DNA of 64,000 nt from VAZQ01 sp035293945 (GCA_035293945.1 DATGLV010000030.1:1-64000), one strand, 5' to 3'; shown: positions 17,402 through 26,103, numbered from the stretch's first letter. Made by a program: numbers and translations. The notes: a model not told the origin generated them from the letters alone.

Positions 17402-18328
17402 TCAGAAATCAGGCTTGTCGGCTGTCGGAAGATGCGCATTCTTATCGGAGAACTGATTTTGCTGATAGTCGTGCTGCACATTCTCGGCGCAGACACGCTC
17501 CTCCCACGGGCTCGCGCTGCGACCATACGTGATGGTCGCCGACCAGGGCGTGGTGAAGACGCCCGGATCCTCCACGGTGAACTCGAGCTGCAGGCCCTTG
17601 CCCCGATAGTTGGGATCAACGGCGCCACCCGAGCGTGGCCACTCCTTCTCGGCTAATGCGATTGCCTGCTTGGTGGTCTCGTAATCGATAAGGCGATAGC
17701 GCTCGACCACATGCAAGGCTTCGCTATACGGAGTGCCGAACCGATCGATCATCCGATAAGGCCCGAGCTTGACCCCTATAGTGTCGATGACAAGGTTTTC
17801 GCCTTCGTAATGGCCGACCGAATCGCCGTGCAAGGTGGGCGTGACCTTGGCCGGATGCGCCTGGTTCAAGCGCACGGTGCGGAAGTCGCTGTCGTGCGGG
17901 TAGACAAGCGTGACCTTGTCGGGCTGTTGCAAGATCTGAAGGAAGAAATTCCAGAAGATATACGGCACGGGATTGATCAGACACATACTGTCCGGGTCCG
18001 GAAAGGCGTGGCCCGACAGCGAGATTTCCCCGAGCTTCTTGACCACTTCCGCGGCCTCAGGCTTGAGGATCGGATTGGTGTAATCGCCGACCAGCTGATC
18101 AAAATTGCTCGCGCCGGAGGGTAGCCGCGATCTGTTGCGCACCGGGCCTGGCCCCGAGAGCTGAGGGCCGAAGCCGAGGCCTGGGTGCGCCCACAAGCCG
18201 GAAAAATCCGGGATCGATTGCGGCGTGCCTTGCGCGCCGCTGCCGGCCCCCGGCGCCTGCCCGAAGGCCGGAGCCGCAACCGCGCCCGCAACGACAATTG
18301 CCAAAAGCAAGTCTGATCGCAGATGCAT
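17402..18328 (-). CDS. Exported protein of the GESVGHYE family (copy 1)
   Basis: A 308-residue exported protein, signal peptide about residues 1-23 (cleavage near FG-QA). After a low-complexity linker it has PDFSGLWAHPG, GPGPVR, YTNPILKPEA, QQPDKVTLVY, GDSVGHYEGENLVIDTIGV, LHVVERYRL, EDPGVFTTPW and a C-terminal DKPDF, so it is a distant paralogue of 15417-16313. No enzyme function is known; the repeated Asp, His and Glu residues could form a binding site. It starts 1 bp after the stop of the HAD gene, which implies co-transcription and coupled translation. CGGAG precedes the ATG. Confidence 0.75.
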   Translation of the reverse strand: MHLRSDLLLAIVVAGAVAAPAFGQAPGAGSGAQGTPQSIPDFSGLWAHPGLGFGPQLSGPGPVRNRSRLPSGASNFDQLVGDYTNPILKPEAAEVVKKLGEISLSGHAFPDPDSMCLINPVPYIFWNFFLQILQQPDKVTLVYPHDSDFRTVRLNQAHPAKVTPTLHGDSVGHYEGENLVIDTIGVKLGPYRMIDRFGTPYSEALHVVERYRLIDYETTKQAIALAEKEWPRSGGAVDPNYRGKGLQLEFTVEDPGVFTTPWSATITYGRSASPWEERVCAENVQHDYQQNQFSDKNAHLPTADKPDF

Positions 18329-18329
18329 G

Positions 18330-19151
18330 TCACACTCCGAGCTTGTTGGCGAAGTCGGTGAAGTCCTTTCCCACGACGTCGAACGAGCCGCGCGGCGTGG
18401 CCTCGCCGGTCCCGGGCCCGCCTTCGCCCGGGCGTCCAATATGGCCGGTGCGCAGCCCGAGCTTCTGGGCGGCAGAGAGATCGTTGCTGTGCGCCGCGCA
18501 CATCATGACTTGCTCAGGCTTGAGGTTGAACGCCTCGCACGTCATCAAATAAACCTTCGGCTGCGGCTTGAATCCCTGCGCGATCTCTGAGCCGAGGATC
18601 GCATCCCACGGCAGGTTGTTGCGCCGTCCGATGTCGGCCATCAGAGCAATGTTGCCGTTCGAGCAAGGCGCCATCAGGAAGCGCTTGTGCAAGCGCGCGA
18701 AGGCCGGTCCCACGTCCGGCCAGGCATCGAGCTTGTGCCAGGCAAGCGTGAGCTCCGCGAGCGTCGGCTCGCTGAGCCTGTCGATTCCGAAGCGGGGCAA
18801 GATGCGCTCGAGATTCTCCCGATGCAGGATGTCGAGCTTGACGAAAGCGCGCCGCCCGCTGCGCACCTCATCCATGCTCGGCCCGTACTCGTTGCGCCAG
18901 GCGTCCGCAAACGCGAGCCAATCGATATCATGGCCCATCGGCTTGAGTATTCGCTCCGTTTCGCGGGCGACGCCGTTGCGCCAATCTACGACCGTGCCGA
19001 AGGTATCGAATACCAGCGCCTTGACGTCGGGCATCGGCATTGCGGCGCCTTGTGCGCGCGCCGAGCGCAGCGCCAGCGGCACGGTGAGCGCGCCCATCGC
19101 CACTGCGGCGGCCGCACCGTGAATGACATTGCGACGACTTGCGTTGAACAT
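18330..19151 (-). CDS. Exported haloacid dehalogenase type II-like enzyme
   Basis: A 273-residue HAD-superfamily enzyme with an unusual N-terminal export signal (SRRNVIHGAAAAVAMG, Tat-like). The catalytic set of type II haloacid dehalogenases is intact: Asp49 nucleophile and Thr53 in FDTFGTVVDW, Ser164-Asn165 in APCSNGN, Lys195 and Tyr201 in GFKPQPKVY, and an HSND acidic motif at 221-224. Such enzymes hydrolyse 2-haloacids, or phosphate esters in related groups; here the reaction would take place in the periplasm. GAGGAG precedes the chosen ATG. Family members are normally cytoplasmic, so export is the notable feature. Confidence 0.85.
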   Translation of the reverse strand: MFNASRRNVIHGAAAAVAMGALTVPLALRSARAQGAAMPMPDVKALVFDTFGTVVDWRNGVARETERILKPMGHDIDWLAFADAWRNEYGPSMDEVRSGRRAFVKLDILHRENLERILPRFGIDRLSEPTLAELTLAWHKLDAWPDVGPAFARLHKRFLMAPCSNGNIALMADIGRRNNLPWDAILGSEIAQGFKPQPKVYLMTCEAFNLKPEQVMMCAAHSNDLSAAQKLGLRTGHIGRPGEGGPGTGEATPRGSFDVVGKDFTDFANKLGV

Positions 19152-19217
19152 GGAGTGCTCCTCGGCGCCGGTTCTCGCTTCCACGCCAGTTGATGCACAC
19201 AATTTCGGACGCGACGG

Positions 19218-19260
19218 CCTCTCACTCCTTCGCCCCAACGGAGAGAAGGGGATGAGGGGG
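19218..19260. repeat. Imperfect palindrome of the CCTC...GAGG type
   Basis: CCTCTCACTCCTTCGCCCC faces GGAGAGAAGGGGATGAGGGG, forming an imperfect hairpin in the 168-bp gap between the amidohydrolase and HAD genes. It resembles the element at 17366-17390. It may attenuate transcription or be a dispersed repeat. Confidence 0.35.
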
Positions 19261-19319
19261 CCAGCGGCGCTATTGCGAATCACCGCCCCTCACCCCGACT
19301 GAACCGCCTCGCCACTCGG

Positions 19320-20498
19320 CTAGGCGCGCAGCACACGCTTGCCCGCCAGCACGGTCTCGGCCGGGAACAGCCGTTGCTTGCCGGTGCGCGTGCCTTTGTA
19401 GTTGTCAAGGAACTCGAAGGAGCCCTCGCGCAGGTCCATGATCGACACGTCTGCCGGCGCACCCGGATTGAGCGTGCCGCGATTGTCGAAGGAGGAGAAC
19501 ACGCGCGCCGCATTGACGGTCGCGCGTGCAATGACCTCGTTGAGCGGCATGCCGAACATCAGGAATTTCGACATGACATTGGGGAAATCGACGACGCCGC
19601 TCGTCTTCGATGTGACATTCCAGTCCGTGGAGAAGGTATCGGGCCAGAATCCTTGCTTGACCGCACGCTCGACGGTTGCCCAGTCGAAGTGATCGGCAAC
19701 GCCGTTGCCGAAGTCGAACAACACGCCGCGTCGCCGCGCCGCCGTCACATCGGGGATGAGCCGGCCCTGGTCGTCGAGGATGCCGTTCGGATTTGGCGCG
19801 TACATATGGGTGACGATGTCGCCGCGCTTGAGCAGCGGCAGGATGGCGCGCATCGGCGACACGGTCTGGCCCATGTGGATCATCACCGGCAGGCTGAAGG
19901 GAGCAGCCGCCTCCTGCGCGCGCCGCAGGGCTTCGAGATCGTTGGGGCCGGCAACGTTCTCCGACAGCCGTGCCTTGACCCCGATGACGACGTCGCGATT
20001 GCGCACGATCGCGCCTTGGGCCAGCGCCACATTGGCGGCGTTGATGTCGTGCAGCTCGCCGGCGGCAGTGACCCCGGTGCGCGAGATATTCACCAGGACG
20101 CGGCCGATCTGCGGCGCGCCGCGGGCGACCGCGGCGACCTGATCGATATTGTCGGCGCCACCCGATCCGGCATCCACCCAGCCGGTGATGCCGTCCAACA
20201 GGGCCATCGGCGGCCCCTCCTTGCCGCGGCCGGCATGCGTGTGAATGTCGATCAGCCCGGGCGCGACGATCTTGCCGCGCGCATCGATCGTCTCGGCGGC
20301 GTCGCCCTCGAGATTGGTGCCGACCGTAACGATCGAGCCGCCCGCGATCGCCACGTCGCGAACCGCGTCGAGCCCGACCGAGGGATCGATGACGCGTCCG
20401 CCCTTGATCACCAGGTCATAAACGGCCGCACGCGCATTGGAAGCGCCGGCGAAGAGCGCCGCACTGGCGGCGCCGACGAACTGACGTCGGTTCAGCAT
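19320..20498 (-). CDS. Exported amidohydrolase/deacetylase-type metallohydrolase
   Basis: A 392-residue amidohydrolase-superfamily enzyme with a Tat-like signal (MLNRRQFVGAASAALFAG). After the beta domain (YDLVIKGGRVIDP) comes the TIM barrel with the binuclear metal set: His86 and His88 in DIHTH, Lys175 in IGVKAR (probably carboxylated), His208, His231 and Asp292 in FSTDWN. Relatives include dihydroorotase-like enzymes and amino-acid deacetylases. The substrate is unknown, but the reaction should be hydrolysis of an amide or cyclic imide outside the cytoplasm. GGAGGAG precedes the ATG. It is first in the run of exported genes and divergent from 20833-21762. Confidence 0.88.
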   Translation of the reverse strand: MLNRRQFVGAASAALFAGASNARAAVYDLVIKGGRVIDPSVGLDAVRDVAIAGGSIVTVGTNLEGDAAETIDARGKIVAPGLIDIHTHAGRGKEGPPMALLDGITGWVDAGSGGADNIDQVAAVARGAPQIGRVLVNISRTGVTAAGELHDINAANVALAQGAIVRNRDVVIGVKARLSENVAGPNDLEALRRAQEAAAPFSLPVMIHMGQTVSPMRAILPLLKRGDIVTHMYAPNPNGILDDQGRLIPDVTAARRRGVLFDFGNGVADHFDWATVERAVKQGFWPDTFSTDWNVTSKTSGVVDFPNVMSKFLMFGMPLNEVIARATVNAARVFSSFDNRGTLNPGAPADVSIMDLREGSFEFLDNYKGTRTGKQRLFPAETVLAGKRVLRA

Positions 20499-20832
20499 GT
20501 GAATAGCTCCTCCCTTGGCCTTATGGTCGGTTGTCTGCGATCGATTGCCTGCGACCCGATTGTTTGTGATCGATTGCATTCCGAAGCCGCTCGAGCCGCA
20601 GCCTCCTGGACGGACTAACTGCCGCCTGGGAATCCCGGCATTGCGGCCGGCACGGTCAATTCTGGCCGCATTGCACGGCCGGTTTCAAGCGGCACCTTGC
20701 CGATTTGCTCAAGACCGAACCAATAGAGGCCTATGGGCCTTCCGATCCACGCAGCCATGGGACTTGGCTTGCCGCATCAAGCGGTCAGGGCTACCCTTTG
20801 CGCGACCGAATTCAAGTTTCGGAGCCCGCATC
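20499..20832. promoter_or_regulatory. Divergent intergenic region of the exported-enzyme cluster
   Basis: A 334-bp gap between divergently transcribed genes that should hold both promoters. CGATTGCCTGCGACCCGATTG and TGATCGATTGCATTCC contain repeated GATTG steps (about 20541-20581: CGATTG, CGATTG, TGATCGATTG). These might be tandem binding sites but could be chance. No regulator gene is adjacent. Confidence 0.35.
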
Positions 20833-21762
20833 ATGAGAAGGTTGGTCCTGGAGACCACGGCGCCGTTTCAAGGCCTGCCGGAGCTCGTGGCGTTCCACGA
20901 AGGCCTGTTCGCCAAGGAGGGCCTCCAGGTCGAATGGGCGGACCGGGACAAGGGAGTCGCCAAGGAAGTCCGGACTGACGTGACCAGCCCGAAAATGGTC
21001 GATCCCTTCGCCAGCCATGGCCGGCTGTTCGAGCAGGGACAGGCGGACATGTACAATGCCTGCGAATGGGGCAATTACTGCCGCGTGCAAGCGACGGGCG
21101 CCGGGAGCAAGCAGCTTGGACGCCGCGCCATCGTGACTTATTCGGCGCTGGTGGTCGCACCGCAGTCGCCCGTATACACCCCGCAGCAGCTGGCCAACCG
21201 CGTGATCGGGGTGCCGTTCTTTTTCGGCACGCATTATATCGTGCTGCACATGCTGCAGGGCTTTCTGCGGCGCGACGAGATCAAGCTTTGCAGCGCCCCG
21301 AACGGCTCGCGCTATCGGCTTGACGCACTGCTCCACGGCAAGGTTGATGCCGTCTCGCTCACCGAGCCGCACGTCACGCTCGCCGAGAAGAAAGGCTGCC
21401 GGATCGTCTGCTCGGCCTTCTTCCACGGCACCGAGGTCGCATCAGATCGCGTGGACGCCGAAACCTATGCGGCCTTCAATCGCGCGGTGCGCGAGGCAGT
21501 CAGGCGCATCAATGCCGACAAGCGCTCATACCTCCACTATTTCATCGATTATCACGGCGCGACGGATCCGGAGGTTGCGGCGCTCACGATCGATGATCTG
21601 CGCGAAAGCCGCCTCGTGGTCTGCGATCCGGCGCCGATTCCCCTCGACGAAATGCAGCGCACGTACGATTGGCTCAAAAGCTGGGGCATGCTGGAAGAGA
21701 CAGCGTCGCCGCTGCAGCTGGTCAATACGGACCTGCAGCGGCAGGTGCACGCGGCGGAATAG
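20833..21762 (+). CDS. Solute-binding protein-like (SsuA/THI5 fold), no signal peptide
   Basis: A 309-residue protein of the NMT1/THI5/SsuA type II binding-protein fold: LETTAPFQGLPELVAFHEGLFAKEGLQVEW at the N-terminus, then YTPQQLANRVIGVPFFFGTHYI, the inner lobe with DALLHGKVDAVSLTEPHV, and a C-terminal helical part with LKSWGMLEE. Periplasmic members begin with a signal peptide; this one starts directly with the first strand. CGGAG precedes the ATG at 20833, and the longer upstream frame does not supply a signal. It might be a cytoplasmic ligand sensor or a THI5-like enzyme; no ABC transporter genes are beside it. Confidence 0.7.
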   Translation: MRRLVLETTAPFQGLPELVAFHEGLFAKEGLQVEWADRDKGVAKEVRTDVTSPKMVDPFASHGRLFEQGQADMYNACEWGNYCRVQATGAGSKQLGRRAIVTYSALVVAPQSPVYTPQQLANRVIGVPFFFGTHYIVLHMLQGFLRRDEIKLCSAPNGSRYRLDALLHGKVDAVSLTEPHVTLAEKKGCRIVCSAFFHGTEVASDRVDAETYAAFNRAVREAVRRINADKRSYLHYFIDYHGATDPEVAALTIDDLRESRLVVCDPAPIPLDEMQRTYDWLKSWGMLEETASPLQLVNTDLQRQVHAAE

Positions 21763-21787
21763 CGCGGGACGACCTGCTCAAGAGTCA

Positions 21788-21878
21788 TTGCTGCGAAAGC
21801 AGGAACCATATCGCCGCGCACTGTCATATCTGCACAGGCATATGGGTCCCGGGTCTCGCCATCAGCGCGTTTACGCGC
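21788..21878. terminator. Hairpins between convergent genes
   Basis: Two hairpins lie between convergent stops: CTGC-gaaa-GCAG (21791-21802, within TTGCTGCGAAAGCAGGAA) and GCGCG-ttta-CGCGC (21865-21878). The first resembles the common dispersed CATTCCCGCGAAAGCGGGAAT repeat, so this may be a repeat element reused as a bidirectional terminator. Confidence 0.4.
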
Positions 21879-21923
21879 GTCATCGACGCGCTATGGCTCG
21901 CCCGTGACGACCAGCCTGAGCAG

Positions 21924-23954
21924 TCACGCGTCCCTGCGCACGATGGCGACGCAGGTGATGTCGTCGGACTGGGGAGCGCCCTTCACGAACTCGGTCACGC
22001 GCTTGATGACGTGCTCGACCAGCGCGCGCGCCGGTTCGCCGCGCTTCTCGAGCATGGCGTGCCGCAGACGCTCGTCACCGAATTGGGCGAGCTGAGCGTC
22101 TTCGGCTTCCGTCACTCCGTCGGTGTAGAGCAACAAGACATCACCGGGCGCCAGTGCAATCGTCTGCGGCACATACGGGACCTCGGCGACCGCCAGCGGC
22201 GGACCGCACGCGCGCAGGCTTTCGAACACGTCCCCGGCACGGCGCAGGACCAGGGGCGGATTATGCCCGCAATTGCAGTAGGTCAATGTGCCGGTGGCAA
22301 GATCAAGCACGCCGCAGAACAGTGTCGTGAACATGACCTCGGTATTGTTGGCTACCAGGAGCTCGTTGGCGGCTTCGATCTCCGCCTGCAGGTCCTTCCC
22401 GAAGCGGACCACCAGCCGCATGACGGTTTGGGTGACCGCCATGAACAGCGAAGCCGGCACGCCTTTGCCACAGACATCGCCGACCGAGATCATGATCCGC
22501 GTGTCGTCGAGCTTGACGATGTCATAGAGATCACCGCCGACCTCGCGCGCCGGAATCATGCGCGGGAAGATGTCGAACTGGCCTTCGCTCAGACCGTCCG
22601 GCTGCAGGCTCGGCAGCATGGTCCGCTGGATGGCAGCGGCGCTCGCGAGCTCCGCCTCGTGCGCGCGTCGCTTGGCGAGTTGCACGGCCATTTCGCGATC
22701 AGCGATGACCAGGCGCGCCGCGATGGTTATGCCGAGCGCGATGAGCGCGGCGAGCTGCGGCTCGAACAACGGCAGCGCCAGCGCTTGCCGAAAGGCGAGC
22801 GTTGCGCCGGCACTCCACACGACCGCAATGCCCAGGAACGTCAACACAGCCCCAACGGGCCCCAGCGTCAGTGCGGCCGCAACCGACGGGAGCGCCAAAA
22901 CGAACGCCGCGGCCGCGATGGCGGTGCGGCCCAATTCGGTCAATACGTCACCGCGCAGGAGATTGTTCACCGCCGTGGCATGGACGTACACGCCGGCGAT
23001 CGAGTCGCGCGCGAAAGCCTGACCGGCCGCGGACGGCGGCAGTGCGCAGCGATCTGCCCTCGCTCCTTCGGGCGCAGTGGCAAAGCGCTTGGAGGTTATC
23101 TTGCGGTCTTCGACGTCGAGCAACGTGCCGATCAGCACCACCTTGCCCGCGAAATTGCGTCGGAAGAAGTCCTTGTCATCCTTCTCCGCGCAGGCGCTCA
23201 AATCGGCGAACGAATAGGTCGGGATGTCGTCGGCGCCGCCCGCGAAGTTGAGCGTGATCGTATCCGGCACGGCGCCGGCGGTCGCGAGCCTGGCCGCGAC
23301 CGGCTGACCGCTCGCGCGCGCGGCCAGCTCCGCCGCCATCGACGGAACGCCCTCGCCGTCGACCGTGAATGTGAGCGGGACGCGGCGAATCACCTCGTCG
23401 GGATCGGTATAGGCGTTCAGAGCACGAATGTTCTTCCCAAATCCGACTGCGGCACGCTGCCCTGGCGAGGGCAGCACCGGACTATCCTGATGCTGAACCT
23501 CTCCGAGCACCACCTTGCCGGCGCGCGCGCTTAATGCGAGCGCACGCAGAAAATCGCGATCGAACCCGCGCAGGCGCCCGCCCAGGGTCTCGTCGCCGAA
23601 CGGAACAGTGGATTGCTCGATCGAGGTCGGGAACACGACGTCGAAGCCCACGACCTTGGCGCCGCCTTCAACGATGGCGGTCAGCACCCGGGCAAGCTCG
23701 GGCGTCCATGTGACGGTCGGAGTGCCCTCGAATGGCGGCGTTCGGAAGGTTTCCTCATCGAACACGACCGCGACCGCAGGCGAGGAGCCAGGCTCATACG
23801 CATTGCCGAAGACGCGCCAGCGCAACAGAGTCAGCACGTCGATCGAAAGCCCCCGCAGTCCATTCAATGCGGGGGAAGCCGCCAAGAGGCTTGCGCAGAG
23901 CGCTATGAGGAGAGCGGCCCCCGCCGCACGCAGTCGAACGGGGATCTTGAACAC
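21924..23954 (-). CDS. CHASE2-SpoIIE/PP2C serine phosphatase sensor
   Basis: A 676-residue transmembrane signalling protein. One N-terminal helix (about 8-28) leads into an extracytoplasmic CHASE2 domain (about 30-340, with FDEETF, VVGFDVVFP and AGKVVLIG), followed by three or so membrane helices (about 340-425). The cytoplasmic output is a SpoIIE/RsbU-type PP2C phosphatase: REVGGDLYD and SVGDVCGKGVPASLF carry metal-binding Asp residues, with LLYTDGVTEAED and the terminal SDDITCVAIV. It probably dephosphorylates an anti-sigma antagonist in response to an envelope signal. It lies 17 bp after an exported gene and so is co-transcribed with it. Confidence 0.92.
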   Translation of the reverse strand: MFKIPVRLRAAGAALLIALCASLLAASPALNGLRGLSIDVLTLLRWRVFGNAYEPGSSPAVAVVFDEETFRTPPFEGTPTVTWTPELARVLTAIVEGGAKVVGFDVVFPTSIEQSTVPFGDETLGGRLRGFDRDFLRALALSARAGKVVLGEVQHQDSPVLPSPGQRAAVGFGKNIRALNAYTDPDEVIRRVPLTFTVDGEGVPSMAAELAARASGQPVAARLATAGAVPDTITLNFAGGADDIPTYSFADLSACAEKDDKDFFRRNFAGKVVLIGTLLDVEDRKITSKRFATAPEGARADRCALPPSAAGQAFARDSIAGVYVHATAVNNLLRGDVLTELGRTAIAAAAFVLALPSVAAALTLGPVGAVLTFLGIAVVWSAGATLAFRQALALPLFEPQLAALIALGITIAARLVIADREMAVQLAKRRAHEAELASAAAIQRTMLPSLQPDGLSEGQFDIFPRMIPAREVGGDLYDIVKLDDTRIMISVGDVCGKGVPASLFMAVTQTVMRLVVRFGKDLQAEIEAANELLVANNTEVMFTTLFCGVLDLATGTLTYCNCGHNPPLVLRRAGDVFESLRACGPPLAVAEVPYVPQTIALAPGDVLLLYTDGVTEAEDAQLAQFGDERLRHAMLEKRGEPARALVEHVIKRVTEFVKGAPQSDDITCVAIVRRDA

Positions 23955-23971
23955 CCGGCGGCCAAACAGCT

Positions 23972-24655
23972 CTATTGGAAGCGGACCAGGCGACTGACGA
24001 TCGGCGCCGGGCCGGACTTGGCCTTTGCATCGATCTGGAAGCTCACCATGTGGTCGCCGATGGTCGCGTCGTATATGGCGCCGGGAGCAAGAGAAAGGTT
24101 GGCCTGGCTGAGGTCGTAATAGCCCGCGGCAGCCGCGGCCTCATCGAGCTTGACCTCATGACGTTCATGGTGGCGCCCCTCCCGCACGATCACCAGGGTC
24201 CGCTCGTCATCCGCCAGCTTGGGGAGCTTGAGCGCCGGCGTCCGCGCAAAGAGGAGCGGATGAATATCGGCGCTTTGCAGCCGGAACGCGGTGGCCGCGC
24301 TCTTGCTGGCCTCCGGGGAGGAGAGCCTTATCTTGCCGCCGTCACACGGGACCGTGGTCCTGACAATCTGGCCGTCCTGAACATTGCTCTCGTCCGCACC
24401 GACCACAACCGTCCCGCCGGTAATGGTCTCGTGCTCGCAGGACTTGAGATAGCTGAGAACAAGCGTGTCCCCGGCCCCAAGCTTGATCACCTGACCCTTG
24501 CCGACATAGTCCATGAACTCGATGTCCGCCGTGGTGCTCTTCACATCCTCGACCAGTGCGGTCGGCACCAGCGGCGCCGGGGCACGCGCAGAAACCTGCG
24601 TGGCAGCGGTTACCCCAGCAATCACCAAGGCCACGGTCAGCGTTCTGGCGCTCAT
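23972..24655 (-). CDS. Exported partner of the CHASE2 phosphatase (FecR-like fold possible)
   Basis: A 227-residue exported protein with a signal peptide (residues 1-24). The central region YVGKGQVIKLGAGDTLVLSYLKSCEHETITGG has the beta-rich look of FecR-type periplasmic domains; two Cys (SCEHE, VPCDGG) could form a disulfide. FecR-like exported proteins commonly precede CHASE2 signalling genes in rhizobia, from memory of gene neighbourhoods. The 17-bp spacing supports one operon, so this protein may present the signal to the CHASE2 domain. GGAGG precedes the ATG at 24655. Confidence 0.7.
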   Translation of the reverse strand: MSARTLTVALVIAGVTAATQVSARAPAPLVPTALVEDVKSTTADIEFMDYVGKGQVIKLGAGDTLVLSYLKSCEHETITGGTVVVGADESNVQDGQIVRTTVPCDGGKIRLSSPEASKSAATAFRLQSADIHPLLFARTPALKLPKLADDERTLVIVREGRHHERHEVKLDEAAAAAGYYDLSQANLSLAPGAIYDATIGDHMVSFQIDAKAKSGPAPIVSRLVRFQ

Positions 24656-24849
24656 AGCAGGACCTCCGTGTCCCAAAATGTCGCGAATCTGTCCCGAATG
24701 CGCTCCCAAGGGAGCGTTTAACATGAGTGTCGACGATCTGCATAGAGGTTCAATGTATTAGGACTTTTCTGCCGTCTGGCCGGGCAAATGAGCTAAAGGA
24801 CGACCCCGTGGCGGCTATGCCGCAAGGCGAGCGATATTGCTCGCCTTCT

Positions 24850-26103
24850 TCAGCCCCCTGTAATTGCGAGCCGCGCCGGTGGACGGGGCTGCTTCGCAAG
24901 TCCGTGTTCGCGCCAGCGGACGATATGATCCCTAACCGGGGCATAGGCGACATCTCTGGCACCGCGCGGTGGCGGCCAGATTGCTGTTGCGTCCACCTCA
25001 AGACCTTGCCGTTCGATTGCGTTTTCGATAGCCAGCCGGCTGCGGCGCCGCTCGGATTCGACCCGCGCCAAGGTCTTTCCTCGCACAACCGCGCGCGGGA
25101 TGCTTCTCTCCGCCAACGCGACCACCGCATCGCGAACCGCGCGCACCTCAGGGGGCACCGTCAGGCAAAAATCGGCATCGAAGAACGCATCGCGACCGCC
25201 AAGGCTGGGGGTTGTCACAATGGGGAGCCCGGCCAGCAGATATTCCATGCTTGCGTACATGGCGCCTTCGACTGGCGACAGACAAAGCCCGACGGATGCC
25301 TGGTTGTAGATCCGGTTGACATCCTCGGCGCCGATCCATGACGGCAATCCGTCGACGAGCGGATTAGCCAGCCGGTGCTGTGGCGAGCGGCTCAGGATTC
25401 GTTGCATGTAGACGCGACTGGCGCTTGGCGACATCTCGCCGGTGCAATACGCGATGTGGATTACCCGCTCGATCCCGGCCGCGAGATAATGGCGCTTAAA
25501 CCGGCAAAGCCGTGCATTGTAAACTGCGTCATAGGCGACCGCGACATCGCCCAGCGGCCGAAATGTGTGTTCGGATACCAACAGATTGTGATTGGCGGCG
25601 ATCGCAACGAGCCCGGCCGCGTCGAGAAGCTCCTGCTCGAGCGGCGTGTTGCACAGAAAGACGAGGGCGTGCTTAGGAAAGCGCGACCGGTGGAGCTCGG
25701 CACCGAGCCTCGCGGATTCGACCAGCTTTGGATTTTCCAGGCTCCAATAGATGAGCAGAAGGAACAACGCACGCTCCTCAGGAAAGTGGGAGCCCAGTGC
25801 TTCGACCATCCAAAGCGGACGCTCGCCCCCAAAAGGCAGCAAGAACACCGGCGGGCGATGTGACACGACCGAGGCGCCGCAGACTCGTCTTGCAGACAGG
25901 ATTTTCAGTAGTCGCGGGCTCTTTGCGAGATCGAGCCGGTCGATGCGCCGCTGTGCAGCCTGACGCAGCCGATGCGCGAAGTTGTCAACGCGCAACCGGA
26001 GCCTCGCCCTCGGATCAAGCGGAATGGCCGTCGCCTCAGCGACGGACTCGATCTGCAAGTTGTCCATTGGCGCCCCTGGATGGCCAACGAGCCATTCCCC
26101 CAC
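24850..26103 (-). CDS. Glycosyltransferase, GT4-like C-terminal domain
   Basis: A 417-residue protein. The C-terminal half carries the GT-B nucleotide-sugar signature EGAMYASMEYLLAGLPIVTTPS, an E-x7-E-type arrangement, preceded by NRIYNQASVGLCLSPVEG. The N-terminal half is less typical and includes ANHNLLVSEHTFRP. It should transfer a sugar from a nucleotide donor to an unknown acceptor in the cytoplasm. GTG 26103 has GAGGAG 9 bases upstream; an ATG at 26067 with a weaker AGGGG is an alternative. No other cell-surface polysaccharide genes are beside it. Confidence 0.75.
   Translation of the reverse strand: MGEWLVGHPGAPMDNLQIESVAEATAIPLDPRARLRLRVDNFAHRLRQAAQRRIDRLDLAKSPRLLKILSARRVCGASVVSHRPPVFLLPFGGERPLWMVEALGSHFPEERALFLLLIYWSLENPKLVESARLGAELHRSRFPKHALVFLCNTPLEQELLDAAGLVAIAANHNLLVSEHTFRPLGDVAVAYDAVYNARLCRFKRHYLAAGIERVIHIAYCTGEMSPSASRVYMQRILSRSPQHRLANPLVDGLPSWIGAEDVNRIYNQASVGLCLSPVEGAMYASMEYLLAGLPIVTTPSLGGRDAFFDADFCLTVPPEVRAVRDAVVALAERSIPRAVVRGKTLARVESERRRSRLAIENAIERQGLEVDATAIWPPPRGARDVAYAPVRDHIVRWREHGLAKQPRPPARLAITGG

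Noticed and set aside
19374..20618. Plus-strand open frame of 414 codons
   Set aside because: It is antisense to the amidohydrolase, whose catalytic residues are intact, and has no recognisable family.
21669..23534. Plus-strand open frame of 621 codons
   Set aside because: It is antisense to the CHASE2-SpoIIE gene, with low-complexity Arg/His/Gln-rich translation.
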